Shown here piece after piece: positions 48,533 to 59,236 of a stretch of DNA of 64,000 nucleotides. Each line of letters opens with the position of its first letter. The stretch's first letter is position 1. Below the pieces are notes generated by a model that saw only the letters and a program-made list of their open reading frames with translations, ran no database searches and was not told the DNA's origin. Origin of the DNA: Leptoclinus maculatus. Lineage: Eukaryota; Chordata; Actinopteri; Perciformes; Stichaeidae. Both the position numbers and the translations under genes were made by a program. The stretch covers positions 150,001-214,000 of the forward strand of contig JAVDOI010000072.1 of assembly GCA_032191485.1 (NCBI GenBank), given 5' to 3'.

Positions 48533-48978
48533 TTGGCATTAAATTCAGGATCCTGTCAGTGTGTGTGTGTGTGTGTTCGTGCGTGCACAGACCCTCCTCT
48601 CAACAGATGAGACCAAAATCAATTTCATTAGGGATCATGAATACAACGAGGAGCCGTTAACACACACACACACACACACGCCACCGTAGATTTCATTAAG
48701 GAAATGCCTCCCCCATCCCCACCCCCCCACTCCCGCTGTTCCCCCCATCATCAAATAGCTTCTTGAATATTTAGGACACCGGTTCATTACTCGTCCTCGC
48801 CGGACATTTGTAACATCGGTTTCAGTGAGAAATGCTAACAAGGTTAACAAGCTGCTCTTACATCCTACGCTCTTCTTTTTGCATCCTCCGTCCTTTTGTC
48901 CAACCGTGTAATTAACTAGATGTTTAACAGCTGAGGTTGGACAGGGCACTGCTGTGTCTGGACACACATGTGCATGCA

Positions 48979-48979
<1 letters not shown>

Positions 48980-49030
<51 letters not shown>
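48980..49030 (+). repeat. (CA)25 microsatellite
   Basis: 51 bp of uninterrupted CA, followed by a purine-rich strand to about 49270. Confidence 0.96.
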
Positions 49031-49032
<2 letters not shown>

Positions 49033-49275
49033 GGGAGAAAGAGGTCTGTGTCCGTGAGGGAAGGAAACGGACAAGGGGGGGAGTCCTCAAGAAAAAGAGC
49101 AATCCTGTGAAGGAAAAGAAAGAAAAGGAAAGGAAACAGGGTGAAGAGGAGATCAAAATGAAGTGGAGAAGGTGAGGAAGAAGGCAGGTGAGAAGAAGGG
49201 TGGCAAATGAAGGCCAAAAGGAAAGACGGAGGAGATAAAAGAGAAGGGAGAAAGAATGATTAGGAGACAGGAAGT
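49031..49275 (+). other. Purine-rich strand next to a CA array
   Basis: About 240 nt with few pyrimidines (ggaaaagaaagaaaagg-type wording). It lies directly after (CA)25. The minus-strand open frame of 245 codons spanning this tract is compositional. Confidence 0.6.
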
Positions 49276-49314
49276 CAAACAAAGCCACTGGGAAAATAAG
49301 AACCCAGGGCAGTT

Positions 49315-49435
49315 TTTGAGAGAAGAAGAATTGATAGCATGCACTTGTGCTTTCCCAGTCTACCTGACCCAAAGGTGTGACCGCTGGTTGAACCCAGCAT
49401 GGTATTAATCACTGCGCCACTCCACCCAAACCTCA
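49315..49435 (-). mobile_element. tRNA-like SINE fragment, minus strand
   Basis: Read on the minus strand, ggagtggcgcagtgattaat resembles a pol III A box and gctgggttcaaccagc a B box, with about 30 nt between them. The sequence beyond the B box does not match a tRNA. The copy is followed on the minus strand by a long purine/pyrimidine tract. Weak evidence because it occurs once. Confidence 0.45.
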
Positions 49436-49491
49436 TTACTCTCCTTTATTCACCTTTATTACTTCATCCTCCTTTTCTACACACTCCTGTG

Positions 49492-49516
49492 CACACACAC
49501 ACACACACACACACAC
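49492..49516 (+). repeat. (CA)12 microsatellite
   Basis: Uninterrupted CA array. Confidence 0.93.
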
Positions 49517-50698
49517 CATCTCTCTCTCTGGTCCACCTCCCAGCTTCATCCCGCCTCATCGGTCTCCACCATCATCATCGACCAGTGCATCGCCCGCCCG
49601 TGCTACAAAACGACCCCGCGCGTTAACTTTGCTAAGCTCAGCATTAAACTAAATGCTGCCAAAATGTATCAAAGTCGAGTTATATAATTTACACAGGAGC
49701 GTTGACAAAGAATGTCTGTTTAAAAGCCCTAAAACGACGACTAAGAAGGATCTCTAGTGGCAATGTGACTTTATAGCTTTTGTCCATTTGGATCAAAGGT
49801 AGAAGTAGTTTGGCATTGTCATCGGGTTGTTTCCACGTGAGTTTGTGAGTGTGTGTGTTCTCAGATATGCATTTCTTTGTACACCTGTGGACCTCAATGT
49901 GTGAGGGTTACAGTGTCCTTTATTGTATCAGCGGCAGTTTGGTAATGAGCCTAATCCCAGAGGGATCGAGGCGAGGGACAGGTCCGAGCTTTGGAGGAGG
50001 AGGGGAGGAACGCATTGGGGGTTGAGAGTTAAGTGTGGGCTGCAAACTCATCAGGAAAAGTCACCTTTAACTTCCATCCCGATCCCAACTTTTCTTGGCG
50101 ACTGAAGGTGGCCCAGAGAAAGGTCGAAGACACGATGCATGTCTCATTGCTCCGTCCTTAAGCCAAGACCCTGTCTCTGCTTCCTCAATGTACATCACCC
50201 TGGGAAAGAGCATTAGCTGAAGAGCCTGGAATACAAATTCTCGACTGAATTGACGTGTCATTTTAGCCCGGACGTGCTCCAAATAGACATTGCTTTGATT
50301 GATTGGTGGATAATTTGAATGCAAATGGCAGCAGTTAGTGTTCGGCGCACTCATGGTGGAGTGGCCCTGCTGAGCAGGATAAAAATACGCACGATCGTCG
50401 AGCTCCAAAGAGGTAAACTAATCAGTACAAAATAACAGCCTGTTTTAATGACTCATAAGCTGTCAGTAACATCAAAGCGGGATCCTTTATGTTCTTTTTT
50501 TCTTTTTGCGGTCTAATAATCACCTTCGGAGCCGTCGTAAAAGGATATTTAATAAGCGCCTTTTAAAACAGGTAGACGCTGCTTTAGGAGGTCTCTTTCA
50601 TCTTATAGCCTGGGCTTTGTGCTAATACGTTCCAGAAAGTAAGAAACTGGACAAATGGGAACATGGAAAATACCCAGATGCCCTAGTGTCGCCCCCTA

Positions 50699-50726
50699 CC
50701 CCCCCCCCCCCCCCCCCCCCCCCCCC
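50699..50726 (+). repeat. C homopolymer, 28 nt
   Basis: Uninterrupted C run, preceded by gccccct and followed by a short CA array. Confidence 0.93.
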
Positions 50727-51479
50727 ACCACACACACACACTTGTATGGCTTTGAATTTAGTGAGCGCAGACGACACAAAGACGAAGAAGTGGGATTTAT
50801 GCTCCCCTGCAGGGTAAACAGATGGCATTTATTTGAAACTGTTATTTTTAACATGAAGCGGTAAAAGTTGTGTGCGATCGTGCAGTCCGCAACATTTCAG
50901 CGTACATTTTGGAGAAAAAGCTAAACAATAACAGTGGATCACTGTCGGGTTAATGAAAGTTTCTCACCCTTCCTCAGTGAGAACACTGATTCCTCAGTGT
51001 TTGGACACACTAACTTCCAGAGGTCAGAGAAGGAGAGCAGACACCTGCAGGCTACTAGACTAGATGAGAATCTCCAGTCACCTGCTCCAGTCTGCAGTCC
51101 CCTCCGTGCCAGCTGACCTGAATCCCACTCCAACTGCCCTCTGCCCCGAGCTGTAGGCCAGAGCACGCTCCCTGCTCCTACACCCCCCCCCCCTCACCCT
51201 CCTCTCCCCGCCACAGTCCTTCACTCATAGCAACCGATATGGCGGCCCAGGGCTTGTAGCAGTTTTAGAATGGCCAAACAGTGTTTTTTGGTGTGTTTTT
51301 TTTTTTTTTTTCCTTTTTCCGCTCGCCTGCATTGTTGCTCACAGCCAGAAATACAGGGGGACAAAAGGTCACACTCGCGTCAATAAAAGTTTCAGTGTTT
51401 GTGTTCATGTGGGAGCAACATAAGGGACAGCTAAAACAAATGACCTTTGGGCAGTAACAACTTGGGTACAGCTCCTCCA

Positions 51480-51524
51480 CACACACACATACACACACAC
51501 ACACACACACACATACACACACTC
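51480..51524 (+). repeat. (CA)n microsatellite with two T interruptions
   Basis: CA array with cata interruptions. Confidence 0.92.
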
Positions 51525-52528
51525 ACAAATACACCTGCCTTGGAAGTCAGAAAAGTTCAGCAATTTGCAACTTTTGTTGTCAGAGGCAGTCAATACAAAC
51601 TGTAAGCGGTATTGGCCCTGTGTCAGCTTTTCCAACAGAACTCTCTGTTCTGTTTCTGCTGCTACATGCCTCACATTTTACCTTTCAGTGTAAAACCACA
51701 AGACTTTAGACTCTGACTCTGAAATGCGGATTTGTCAAAGCACTTGACTTTTAACCAAAGCCGCTCCCTCCTGTTGAGCGACAAAAGCACATTCGGTGAT
51801 GACAGTCTGTCTGTTAATGAACCTTCTGTTCAGAAAAAACTGATTAAGGAAAGTCTGGTAGTGATCTGGCAGATAATAACTGCAGAGACTGTTGAGAGTA
51901 GGAAGACGAGAGAGAGAGAAAAAAAAAAGTAAGATGACAGAGCGAGTCTAGGCGACATGAAAAACAGAAAAGTTGTTTCAGAGTAAACTGCTGTCAGGTG
52001 ATGGATGAGCAGATGGAGGTCGGGAAATTAGAAAGAGAGAGAGATCCACACAAGAAGAGAGAGGAGAATAGGATTTACTAGCTGGTTCAAGGGACTAGAA
52101 CCCTCATAACTCTGTAATTTTGCCAGACGCAACACTGTAAGCACCAACAAAAGAGCCATCATTTAGTTGATTACTGTAGTTAGGCTACATTAAATAGCGG
52201 TGGGCTAAGCACGGGACAGACGGTGTTTAATGTGAAAGCCCCAAACTGACAACATGTAGTAAAAGGTTACATTTAGTCAAAAATGTAACTTACAACAACT
52301 CGCATCAATAAAAAATGAAGTGTGAAGAGGTATGTGTGGGGTATTGAGAGCTAGCTAGCTTAGCTGAAAACCCTGGTTCACCGAGCACCAGCTTTCAGCT
52401 AGCTACCGAGCTGAAGCTAACTTTCAACATAAAACAACACCAGCCAGTGCACGTAATGCTAATCATCAATTTACTGTACTGCATTTAAGCCTACAGCTGC
52501 GGCGAAACTGTATCAACTTAATATAAAA

Positions 52529-52552
52529 TTAGCTTTAGTTAGCTAAAGCTAA
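52529..52552. repeat. Short inverted repeat in a GCTA-rich block
   Basis: ttagcttta and taaagctaa are exact inverted complements around gttagc. It lies within 52350-52580, a block with many agctagct and gctaa motifs. Confidence 0.7.
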
Positions 52553-52861
52553 AAACACTAAAAGCTAGCTTACACTGAAGTTGACAGACATAGCTTCTAT
52601 CCTCCTCCTCTAGTGCATGTCTTCATCAAGGACGAGTATGGAAACAGTATGGAAATGTCATACTGTTTTCATAGGGACTATTTCTAGAAAGAGGTTTTAA
52701 TTAAAACACCAGGACCTCTTTGGATTATCAAGAGTCATCAGTGGTGTTACGAAGACAAAAGTCAAATAATTTTCATGTCTAAAGTACAATATTTTGACAG
52801 CCTACTACTTCTTTTGTTATTTGTAATATGGTCAAACGATAATTTAAGAAGCATTGGATTG

Positions 52862-52894
52862 TAATCATGTCTTTTTCCATCTGCCCTCTTCCAG
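52862..52894 (+). other. Splice acceptor region of the plexin exon
   Basis: A pyrimidine-rich run (ctttttccatctgccctc followed by ttccag) ends in AG at 52893-52894 directly before the open plexin frame. The near-uninterrupted pyrimidine tract of about 20 nt and the CAG are a strong vertebrate 3' splice site. A plausible branch-point A lies in tgtaatc about 30 nt upstream. The match of the acceptor to the start of the plexin homology is the evidence for the exon boundary. Confidence 0.85.
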
Positions 52895-53026
52895 ATCCTG
52901 GTGAACTCCATCACCCAGCCTGCCTTGCTGTATGAGAACGTGGCGGTGAACGACGGGAGCCCCATCCTGAGAGACATGCTCTTCAGCCCGGATCACCAGT
53001 ACTTATACGCCCTCACCGATAAGCAG
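52895..53026 (+). CDS. plxna1: Plexin-A family internal exon (C-terminal part of sema domain)
   Basis: This is a 132-nt internal exon of 44 codons, with no stop in frame and phase 0 at both ends. Plexins of class A are single-pass receptors for semaphorins that steer axons and cell migration; the sema domain is the extracellular ligand-binding beta-propeller. The translation begins ILVNS and contains YENVAV, GSPILRD and SPDHQYLYAL, ending TDKQ. These match the last propeller blade of vertebrate plexin-A proteins, just before the PSI domain that starts near RVPVESC in the family. As I recall the human PLXNA4 segment, it has the same 44-residue length. ILV...PAL.YE and SP.HQYLYA resemble plexin-A1 best, while ALTDKQ resembles plexin-A3, so the paralogue is uncertain (the symbol is my best guess). 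Neither the preceding nor the following coding exon is in the window. There is no start Met: the reading frame is fixed by the splice sites and homology. Confidence 0.88.
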
Positions 53027-53032
53027 GTATGA
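53024..53032 (+). other. Splice donor of the plexin exon
   Basis: CAG|GTATGA is a good U1-type 5' splice site and falls exactly where the plexin homology stops (TDKQ). Reading through the donor gives one Val codon and then TGA, so intron retention would end the protein immediately inside the sema domain. Confidence 0.85.
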
Positions 53033-53311
53033 CAATCGCACGCGCAAAACAAAACGGCCTACAGCCACGCAGGGTTAGCAGTGCAGCCCTTAATGCAGGC
53101 CGCGGGTCGCTGTTGGCATCCCTGATGAGGTCTGGTGATTTCGGGGGAAAGAGATCCAGCGACAGTGTGACGGCCTGTGGCGCACAAATACATGCGCACT
53201 TAGCTCGGTTGGTGTGTGTGTTCTTCAGGAGTATGGAGAACACACTCAGATGCGTTCATACACTGTCACGCACACTTTCATAAATACAAATTAGACTTGC
53301 TGAGTGCTCAC

Positions 53312-53316
<5 letters not shown>

Positions 53317-53342
<26 letters not shown>
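53317..53342 (+). repeat. (CA)13 microsatellite, 290 nt after the plexin donor
   Basis: Uninterrupted CA array on the sense strand of the intron. CA repeats are known to bind hnRNP L; an effect here is speculation. Confidence 0.95.
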
Positions 53343-53343
<1 letters not shown>

Positions 53344-54128
53344 CTTACTACTGACAATAGATGTAGTGAAGGTTAGAAAGGGCGAGCAGAAGAAAAAACG
53401 AACATGGAGACGGTGGAATAGCACCATAAAGACTTCATGAGGAAAGTATTAAAACATGCACTGGGGGAAACGAGCAATCAAGCTAATTACACACATACGG
53501 TACCACATACAGCGCATGAACGCATTTGCAATTCAAGCAGTATTATACACGCAAACACACACATATAGATTCATAAGTGCTAATTAATATCATGAATATT
53601 AAAATGTGTCACATATAGGATGAAGCCCCGTACCATCCTTCCACTGGGGATACAGTGCACACACCATCTTTGCATTTTAATTGGTGGCGTGTGAGAGATT
53701 TGTGATTAAGAAGTATGCCAGAGAGTCCAAAACGGAAAAGAAGCTGTCGAAGTTTATCAGCTATGTTGCATCATCCCCTCTTATTTACCCTCCTCTGTCG
53801 CAGTATGAACTGCTCCACAAGAGGCGTGGCTTGCAGACAGCTGTGATACAGGAGTTGGTGGTATTGACTATCTTCTGAATAAACTTATTATCTCTTCAGC
53901 CAACACACTCGCTAACTTTCCTGCTCCAGCAGTTTGCCAACAAAACCGGCAAGTAGTCACCACGTCACCGAGCTTCTATGATCAAATGTTTGATAAAGAC
54001 GTACAGATGAATTGTGTCACTGTCGAATGTGACCCTGCCTAAGGTATACATTTCCTCGAGTAAATATTGAAATAGAAAGATGGAGTCAGAAAAGGAAACG
54101 TTATGCTATTTGTTCTATTCTCCAGTCT

Positions 54129-54497
54129 AAAGGCCTTTACACACCTGGGGTGTTTTTGTTGTGCGATTAATTTCGGCATTTTTATTGAACTGTTGTTTTT
54201 GTCATGAATACTTTAACACAGCACGCGCGGCAAAAAAAGCCTTTTACTTTACTTTTTTTATTCTGAAACATGAATAAAGGCATCAACCAATCACGTTGTA
54301 GGAAACTGGTTGAGTTGCCCCTATATTTATATTTAACATCATGAAGGCTCTGTAGTCTTTTTATTACTACTTTAAACCTTGGCAAAGATAGCACCGACCA
54401 GATCTGCTCCTTCCGTTCTTACCTTTCAAAATAAAAGCCCCAAACATCGCATTTTCATGTTGTTTATTCGTCATGCCCCCGGTGTGTAAAAGCCTTT
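54129..54497. mobile_element. Short inverted-repeat element (MITE-like) in the downstream intron
   Basis: The left end aaaggcctttacacacct is matched by the inverted right end ggtgtgtaaaagccttt, about 18 bp with two or three mismatches, spaced 369 bp apart. The body is AT-rich and non-coding. I see no clear target-site duplication, so the superfamily is undecided; termini of this form occur in hAT-like elements. Confidence 0.65.
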
Positions 54498-55912
54498 GAT
54501 ATCAGGAAATGTACAGGGCTTTACTCGTAAGAGCAACGGCGCTGTCTCATTGACTCATTTCCCGCACCGACCTCATCTGCAGAGTGATATGTAGAATATA
54601 ATCAGCCCTGTCACGTAGGTGCTGTTATCCAGAAACGACTTCATCCACGAGAGTTTGATGCCCCAGTCTGCAGAGTTCAGCTATGTCCGCCTTCCCTCCC
54701 CTCCTCCCTCTACCTGCGCGGCTCTCTTATCTCATAACGGTTAATGAGCGCGCTGTGATAACCTTCAACAAGACTTCCCCGCTACGTGGACAGTAACTGC
54801 CATGTGAGTGCTGTGTAAATTACCAGCAATTAGACATAATTGACTTCCGCGCGTCTGAATGAGCGCGAAGAGGCAGCGGAGTGTAATTGATGAGAGCGGA
54901 CGGTGTTGATGTGACGGGGGGAAATGAGGCCCTTCCATCATGGACGGCAGTCCAGCCAGGCTGACATGTGCCGTACAGGGAGATCCATAAATACATGTTC
55001 GAGCAGCGGGAGTCCACCCACACAAACACATACACGCTGGTTTTTGAAACGCACGCACTGAACCTCAGAAAGTTGATTCAGAGTGGGATTTAATTCTCAA
55101 ATGTATTAACATTAACAACGGGGTTCAACTGCAGCACTAACATCAACATTACAGCAACACTAGATCAGCAATATTACGGAAAAACAAATGTCAAGAAGGT
55201 CCAGAGTCAAAGTACTCACTCACGTTTGTGAAAAAGGGAAACAAGAGCTTTAGGAAACCTTCAGAATAATGTACGTTTATACAAACAATGGTGAGCTGTC
55301 AACAGAGACTGTAAGGCTGAAGCGATGGTATCACGTTGGATGATAATCCCAGCATCGGGCCTGTGGTCAACAATCTGTGTTTTAGCCAGCAGTCCAGAAA
55401 GTCCATGCTGGGAGTGTTCGCAGATCTCCCCTTTTAACTCCTGTCATCTGCATTAAAGATGACTGCCAGAAAGTCTCTTTCAATTATTGAAGCCGGGGTT
55501 TTATTTTTTGATGAGCACTGATATGTCCACTACATGTCTGTGCATGTCAGCGCAGTGACTGTGAGGAGGTCTGGCGACAGGAGAGGAGCCTCGCAAAAAC
55601 CCGCGACGCTTCTTCTTTTTCAGGTGATCCACACGATGCCGTTATGCTTCAGCGAAGGAGAGCGGTTCACACTGTACGTGTCTTGGAGAGGAATATATAT
55701 TATATATGTTCATCTCACATATTAGGGAGATACGCTTCACTTTCCCGATGAGCGTTCGATGAAGAGATAGATAGCTGCCTCTTGGGTCTCCTGTCTGTCC
55801 ATCGAATAGGAAGCTCCAGAAAGAACGATTAGCTTAGCATCCGTTAAAATTGGCTAATTGCTTCTTCCTTTTGCTAGCAGATATGACAACGGCTTCCATC
55901 TTCTCATGTAAC

Positions 55913-57060
55913 TATGGAAGCCCATTCCCGCCAGCAAAAAAAAAAAAAAAGATCACTAAAAAAAAATAAAATGAAAATGAGATCACTAAAAAGAAAAACA
56001 AATTGTAACTTAAAAAAAAAAAAAAAAAAATGTAATTCACAAAAAAAAAAAAAAAAAAAAAATCCACCCACAAAATAAATAATAATAATTCTAATAATTT
56101 TTTCTTTTTTTTTATTTTACTTTTTTTCCACCAGCAAAAAAAACCAAAAAACTTTTGGTGCATCCATCTGTAACCATAACACTGACCAGATTTTTCCAGT
56201 TGCTATAGAAAGTCGAAATTATGAGATACTTTAACACAACAGTCATAGAAGCAGCTATGACATGTGAATGGATTGTGAGTACATTGAAGACTTCTTTAAA
56301 ACGCGGCTTTACAACACATGAAATACAGATGATGTTTCACATGGATTGTACTGAGCAAACGCACCCTTGAATAGAATGTTAAGCAAGAAGCAGCTCTGGA
56401 GTATAAAGAATGAAACCAATGTGGCTGAGGTGGCGACCAATAAACAGCAACTGGAAACATCTTTTTTTTGTCTTTTTTGCTGACAGAGAAAAAGTAAAAA
56501 AAAATATATATATTTTTTTTTTTGTGAATTAATTATTATTATTATTTTTTTTGTGAATTCATTTTTTTTTTCTTTTTTTTTCTTTTTTGTGAATTCATTT
56601 TTTTTTTTTTTTTGGTGATCTTATTTTTTATTTTTTTGCTGGCGTGAATGGGCTTCCATAGTTTATTGGTCACCACCTCAGCCACATTGGTTTCATTCTT
56701 TATACTCCAGAGCTTCAAGGGTGCGTTTGCTCAGTACAATCCATGTGAAACATCATCTGTATTTCATGTGTTGTAAAGCCACGTTTTAAAGAAGTCTTCA
56801 ATGTACTCACAATATGTCATAGCTGCTTCTATGACTGTTGTGTTAAAGTATCTCATAATTTCTATAGCAACTGGAAAAATCTGGTCAGTGTTATGGTTAC
56901 AGATGGATGCACCAAAATTTTTTTTTTTTTTTTGCTGGTTGAAAAAAAGTGGGTGGATTTTTTTTTTTTAAGTTACTATTTTTTTTTGTGATCTTATTTT
57001 TCATTTTTTTTTTTTTAGTGATCTTATTTTTTTTTTTGCTGGCGGGAATGGGCTTCCATA
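55913..57060. mobile_element. Foldback element with perfect 23-bp terminal inverted repeats
   Basis: The left end tatggaagcccattcccg plus ccagc is exactly repeated in inverted form at 57038-57060. The same end motif, with one substitution, also occurs at 56638-56660, in the orientation of a right end. A core of about 290 bp at 56153-56445 is repeated inverted at 56661-56916; the two differ by three indels of about 7, 8 and 21 nt and few substitutions. Flanking both outer ends is a 6-bp direct repeat TGTAAC (55907-55912 and 57061-57066), which looks like a target-site duplication. The ends of the arms are long A or T runs punctuated by gatcac and gtgaattc-like motifs. There is no protein-coding capacity. 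The structure can be read as one 748-bp element (55913-56660) extended by an inverted partial copy. Confidence 0.82.
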
Positions 57061-57327
57061 TGTAACTCACCAAGAAATAACATTTGCATGTTAACTATTC
57101 CTTTAAAAATCTGTAATAGCAATTGGGGACAGACGCAAGTGAATAGATTGTTATGATGGCTTCTCTCATAGGAGCTCTTTTTTATGCGTCACTCTGTGTC
57201 GTATTGTTTCTTTGAAAATCTGACTCAAACTATTCGTCAGAGGAGAAGAGATGGAATGACTGTCTCTCTGCACAGCCCTAATGGCCGAGCTCCAACATTG
57301 ACCAAATTCACAGTCCAGTTCCAGTCA

Positions 57328-57328
<1 letters not shown>

Positions 57329-57370
<42 letters not shown>
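57329..57370 (+). repeat. (GA)20 array
   Basis: Uninterrupted GA dinucleotides. Confidence 0.95.
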
Positions 57371-57375
<5 letters not shown>

Positions 57376-58209
57376 AATTGGCTCGCAGGATATGGTCTGT
57401 CCCCTTTCTCCGACTCTTCCTGCCTCATCTTTTCAATATTCTTAGCGGTCCTCACTTCTGTCTCTCGGATGGAGTGAGTTTGTGAAGTAACTGCTCTCCC
57501 ACCAGCAGCAGCTTCAGACGGCATAGAAAAGAATAAGGATCTTCCCTCTGCTGCAGAATGTGAACTTGTGTTCCTGCAGAGCCTCCCTGGCCTGCTGATG
57601 AGGAGCGTCTTCCTAGCCGGAGGCTGCGTGGACTAGAGATGATGTCTCTGGGTTTAAGGTTGCTGGCCAAGCCCCTGGGGTGGATAAACTTGGGCTTTTC
57701 TTTTTTTTTAAGCCAAAAAAAAAAGACTATTGCTGTTTTGTTTTACTCGAGATAGACTTTTAGTTACATTCACTGATCCAGTCTAATGAGGACATGCAAG
57801 TAATGACCAGTTCCCTGACAGGTGGTCAAGGGTCACTGCCATAAGTCAATAATTCATATGCTAATTATGACAATTTCACACAAATGTCTAATAGGAGAAA
57901 ATGATGGATGTGGATGTAAACTGGAACATGACCGGTTGGCGGAGGCATACGACTCTGAGGTCGTAATTACATTAGTATGAGCAAGTTGTGAACGAAGATT
58001 TTGTCCAACTTCATGCTAAACGTACGATTGCTAACTTTAGGCGCGAGCTAATAAACATTAGCTGATTGTATCATCACCTTCTTATCTCGGTTCCTCAGCG
58101 AGGCCTGCATCAGGACTCTTCTCACCAAGCCATTAGAAAGCCTGTCATATACATACTTTCTGTGATAATCACCTCCAGAAGTGAGGTATACCTTCACACT
58201 GTTTGCCCT

Positions 58210-58241
58210 CTCCTCCTCCTCCTCCTCCTCCTCCTCCTCCT
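58210..58241 (+). repeat. (TCC)10 trinucleotide array
   Basis: Uninterrupted TCC units. Confidence 0.95.
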
Positions 58242-58449
58242 CTTCATCCCTCCATCCCTCTCTCCTTGTTGAATAATAGAAATGCCAAGTGATGAGAGCT
58301 CAAACATCACAAAGCCCATTCCCCGCTTGACAGAGCAATTTACCTTTTCCTATATTCACTCACACACATAATTAAAAGTGGTATATTGGACTGCGGCGCA
58401 TAGACTGCGTATCTGTACAGCAGTACTGACTCACACACAAGCACGCGCG

Positions 58450-58579
58450 CACACACACACACACACACGCGCAGTGCGAAAACATAAAACCGCGAGAGGG
58501 TAGTTTTCGATTAGCGAGCGATGGATTTATACATGGCTCTCTTTGTGTCTCTGCCTCACACACACACACACACACACAC
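58450..58579 (+). repeat. Two short CA arrays
   Basis: Pure CA at 58450-58468 and 58558-58579, separated by unique sequence. Confidence 0.9.
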
Positions 58580-58619
58580 TCGCACACATACACCGTGTAT
58601 CTTTGCCTGCCTCAAGCTT

Positions 58620-58960
58620 TCGGCCCGTCTCTTTCTGTTCGCCGATATCACGTCATTTTTGCGCTCATAAAAATGAACAGCGGCACTAAATCAATTTTAT
58701 CACTGCCGTTGTTTCCTCGTTACATGTTCAAATTGTCCCGATCTAATAAAAACAGCGGGGCAAGGGAGATTTTTCATCCTGTCACCGCCCTCCGCTGGTG
58801 ATGTCACCGAGACAGATATTTCTCCCTGTGGATGACATCACCCTAATTGCTTTAAATAAATGACTGAGCTGATTACAGCTCATAATCTATTGATTTCTGC
58901 TGTACCTTTGTACCAAATGACTCCCTTATCTTGTCTTGCTGCTACTTGGAGGTGGCGCTT
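58620..58960. promoter_or_regulatory. Candidate conserved non-coding element
   Basis: A single-copy, balanced-composition block with gatatcacgtcatttttgc, gtgatgtcaccgagac, gatgacatcaccctaattgc and gctgattacagc. It holds two near-palindromic CRE-like cores (tgatgtca and tgacatca). Open frames in it are trivial. Conservation untested. Confidence 0.25.
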
Positions 58961-59204
58961 TCTCCTCACCCATTCCCCATTAGAATGAGTTATTCTTCTA
59001 TTTCAAAACAGACTTGTATTTAACATTTTGCTTGTTTTGGATGATAATGCACCTCCAGTTCTCGTATTGATGCACAGCGCTCCTGTGAGGCCAGGCCCAT
59101 TGTTTGATCTTCCCTCCGCTGTTGCATCACCGCCACATTTCCACTACTGAACACGCGGGGGCAAGGTCCAGGCCTCTCCGCTTGTCAAACAGCTTGGTAA
59201 GGTG

Positions 59205-59205
<1 letters not shown>

Positions 59206-59236
<31 letters not shown>
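59206..59236 (+). repeat. C homopolymer, 31 nt
   Basis: Longest mononucleotide run in the window; the neighbouring sequence is GC-rich. Sequencing length is likely to be uncertain. Confidence 0.95.

Larger units (their letters stand above)
1..52894 (+). other. Upstream intron (or intergenic) sequence, no exon recognised
   Basis: I read this as the 3' part of the intron before the plexin exon. No exon with recognisable homology was seen in either strand. Open frames longer than 100 codons run through CA/GT or CT/GA arrays or through the 15-bp minisatellite, or are isolated with no recognisable domain. Between the repeats listed separately, the sequence is ordinary single-copy non-coding DNA, for example 100-1050, 3050-3540, 6230-6960, 10600-12900, 15700-17000, 18200-19250, 20200-21060, 29200-30540, 34200-35100, 41000-42000, 42500-43650, 45000-46300, 46500-47500 and 49550-51450. 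If it is all one intron, it exceeds 52.8 kb, which would be long for a fish gene; an undetected first exon or a neighbouring non-coding gene is possible. Confidence 0.6.

Noticed and set aside
48635..49372. 245-codon minus-strand open frame, longest in the window
   Set aside because: It is made of a polypyrimidine tract and a CA array read on the minus strand (Phe/Ser/Leu-rich and CVCV), with no homology recognised.
55912..56163. Minus-strand open frame of Phe/Lys-rich protein
   Set aside because: Encoded by poly-A/T runs of the foldback element.
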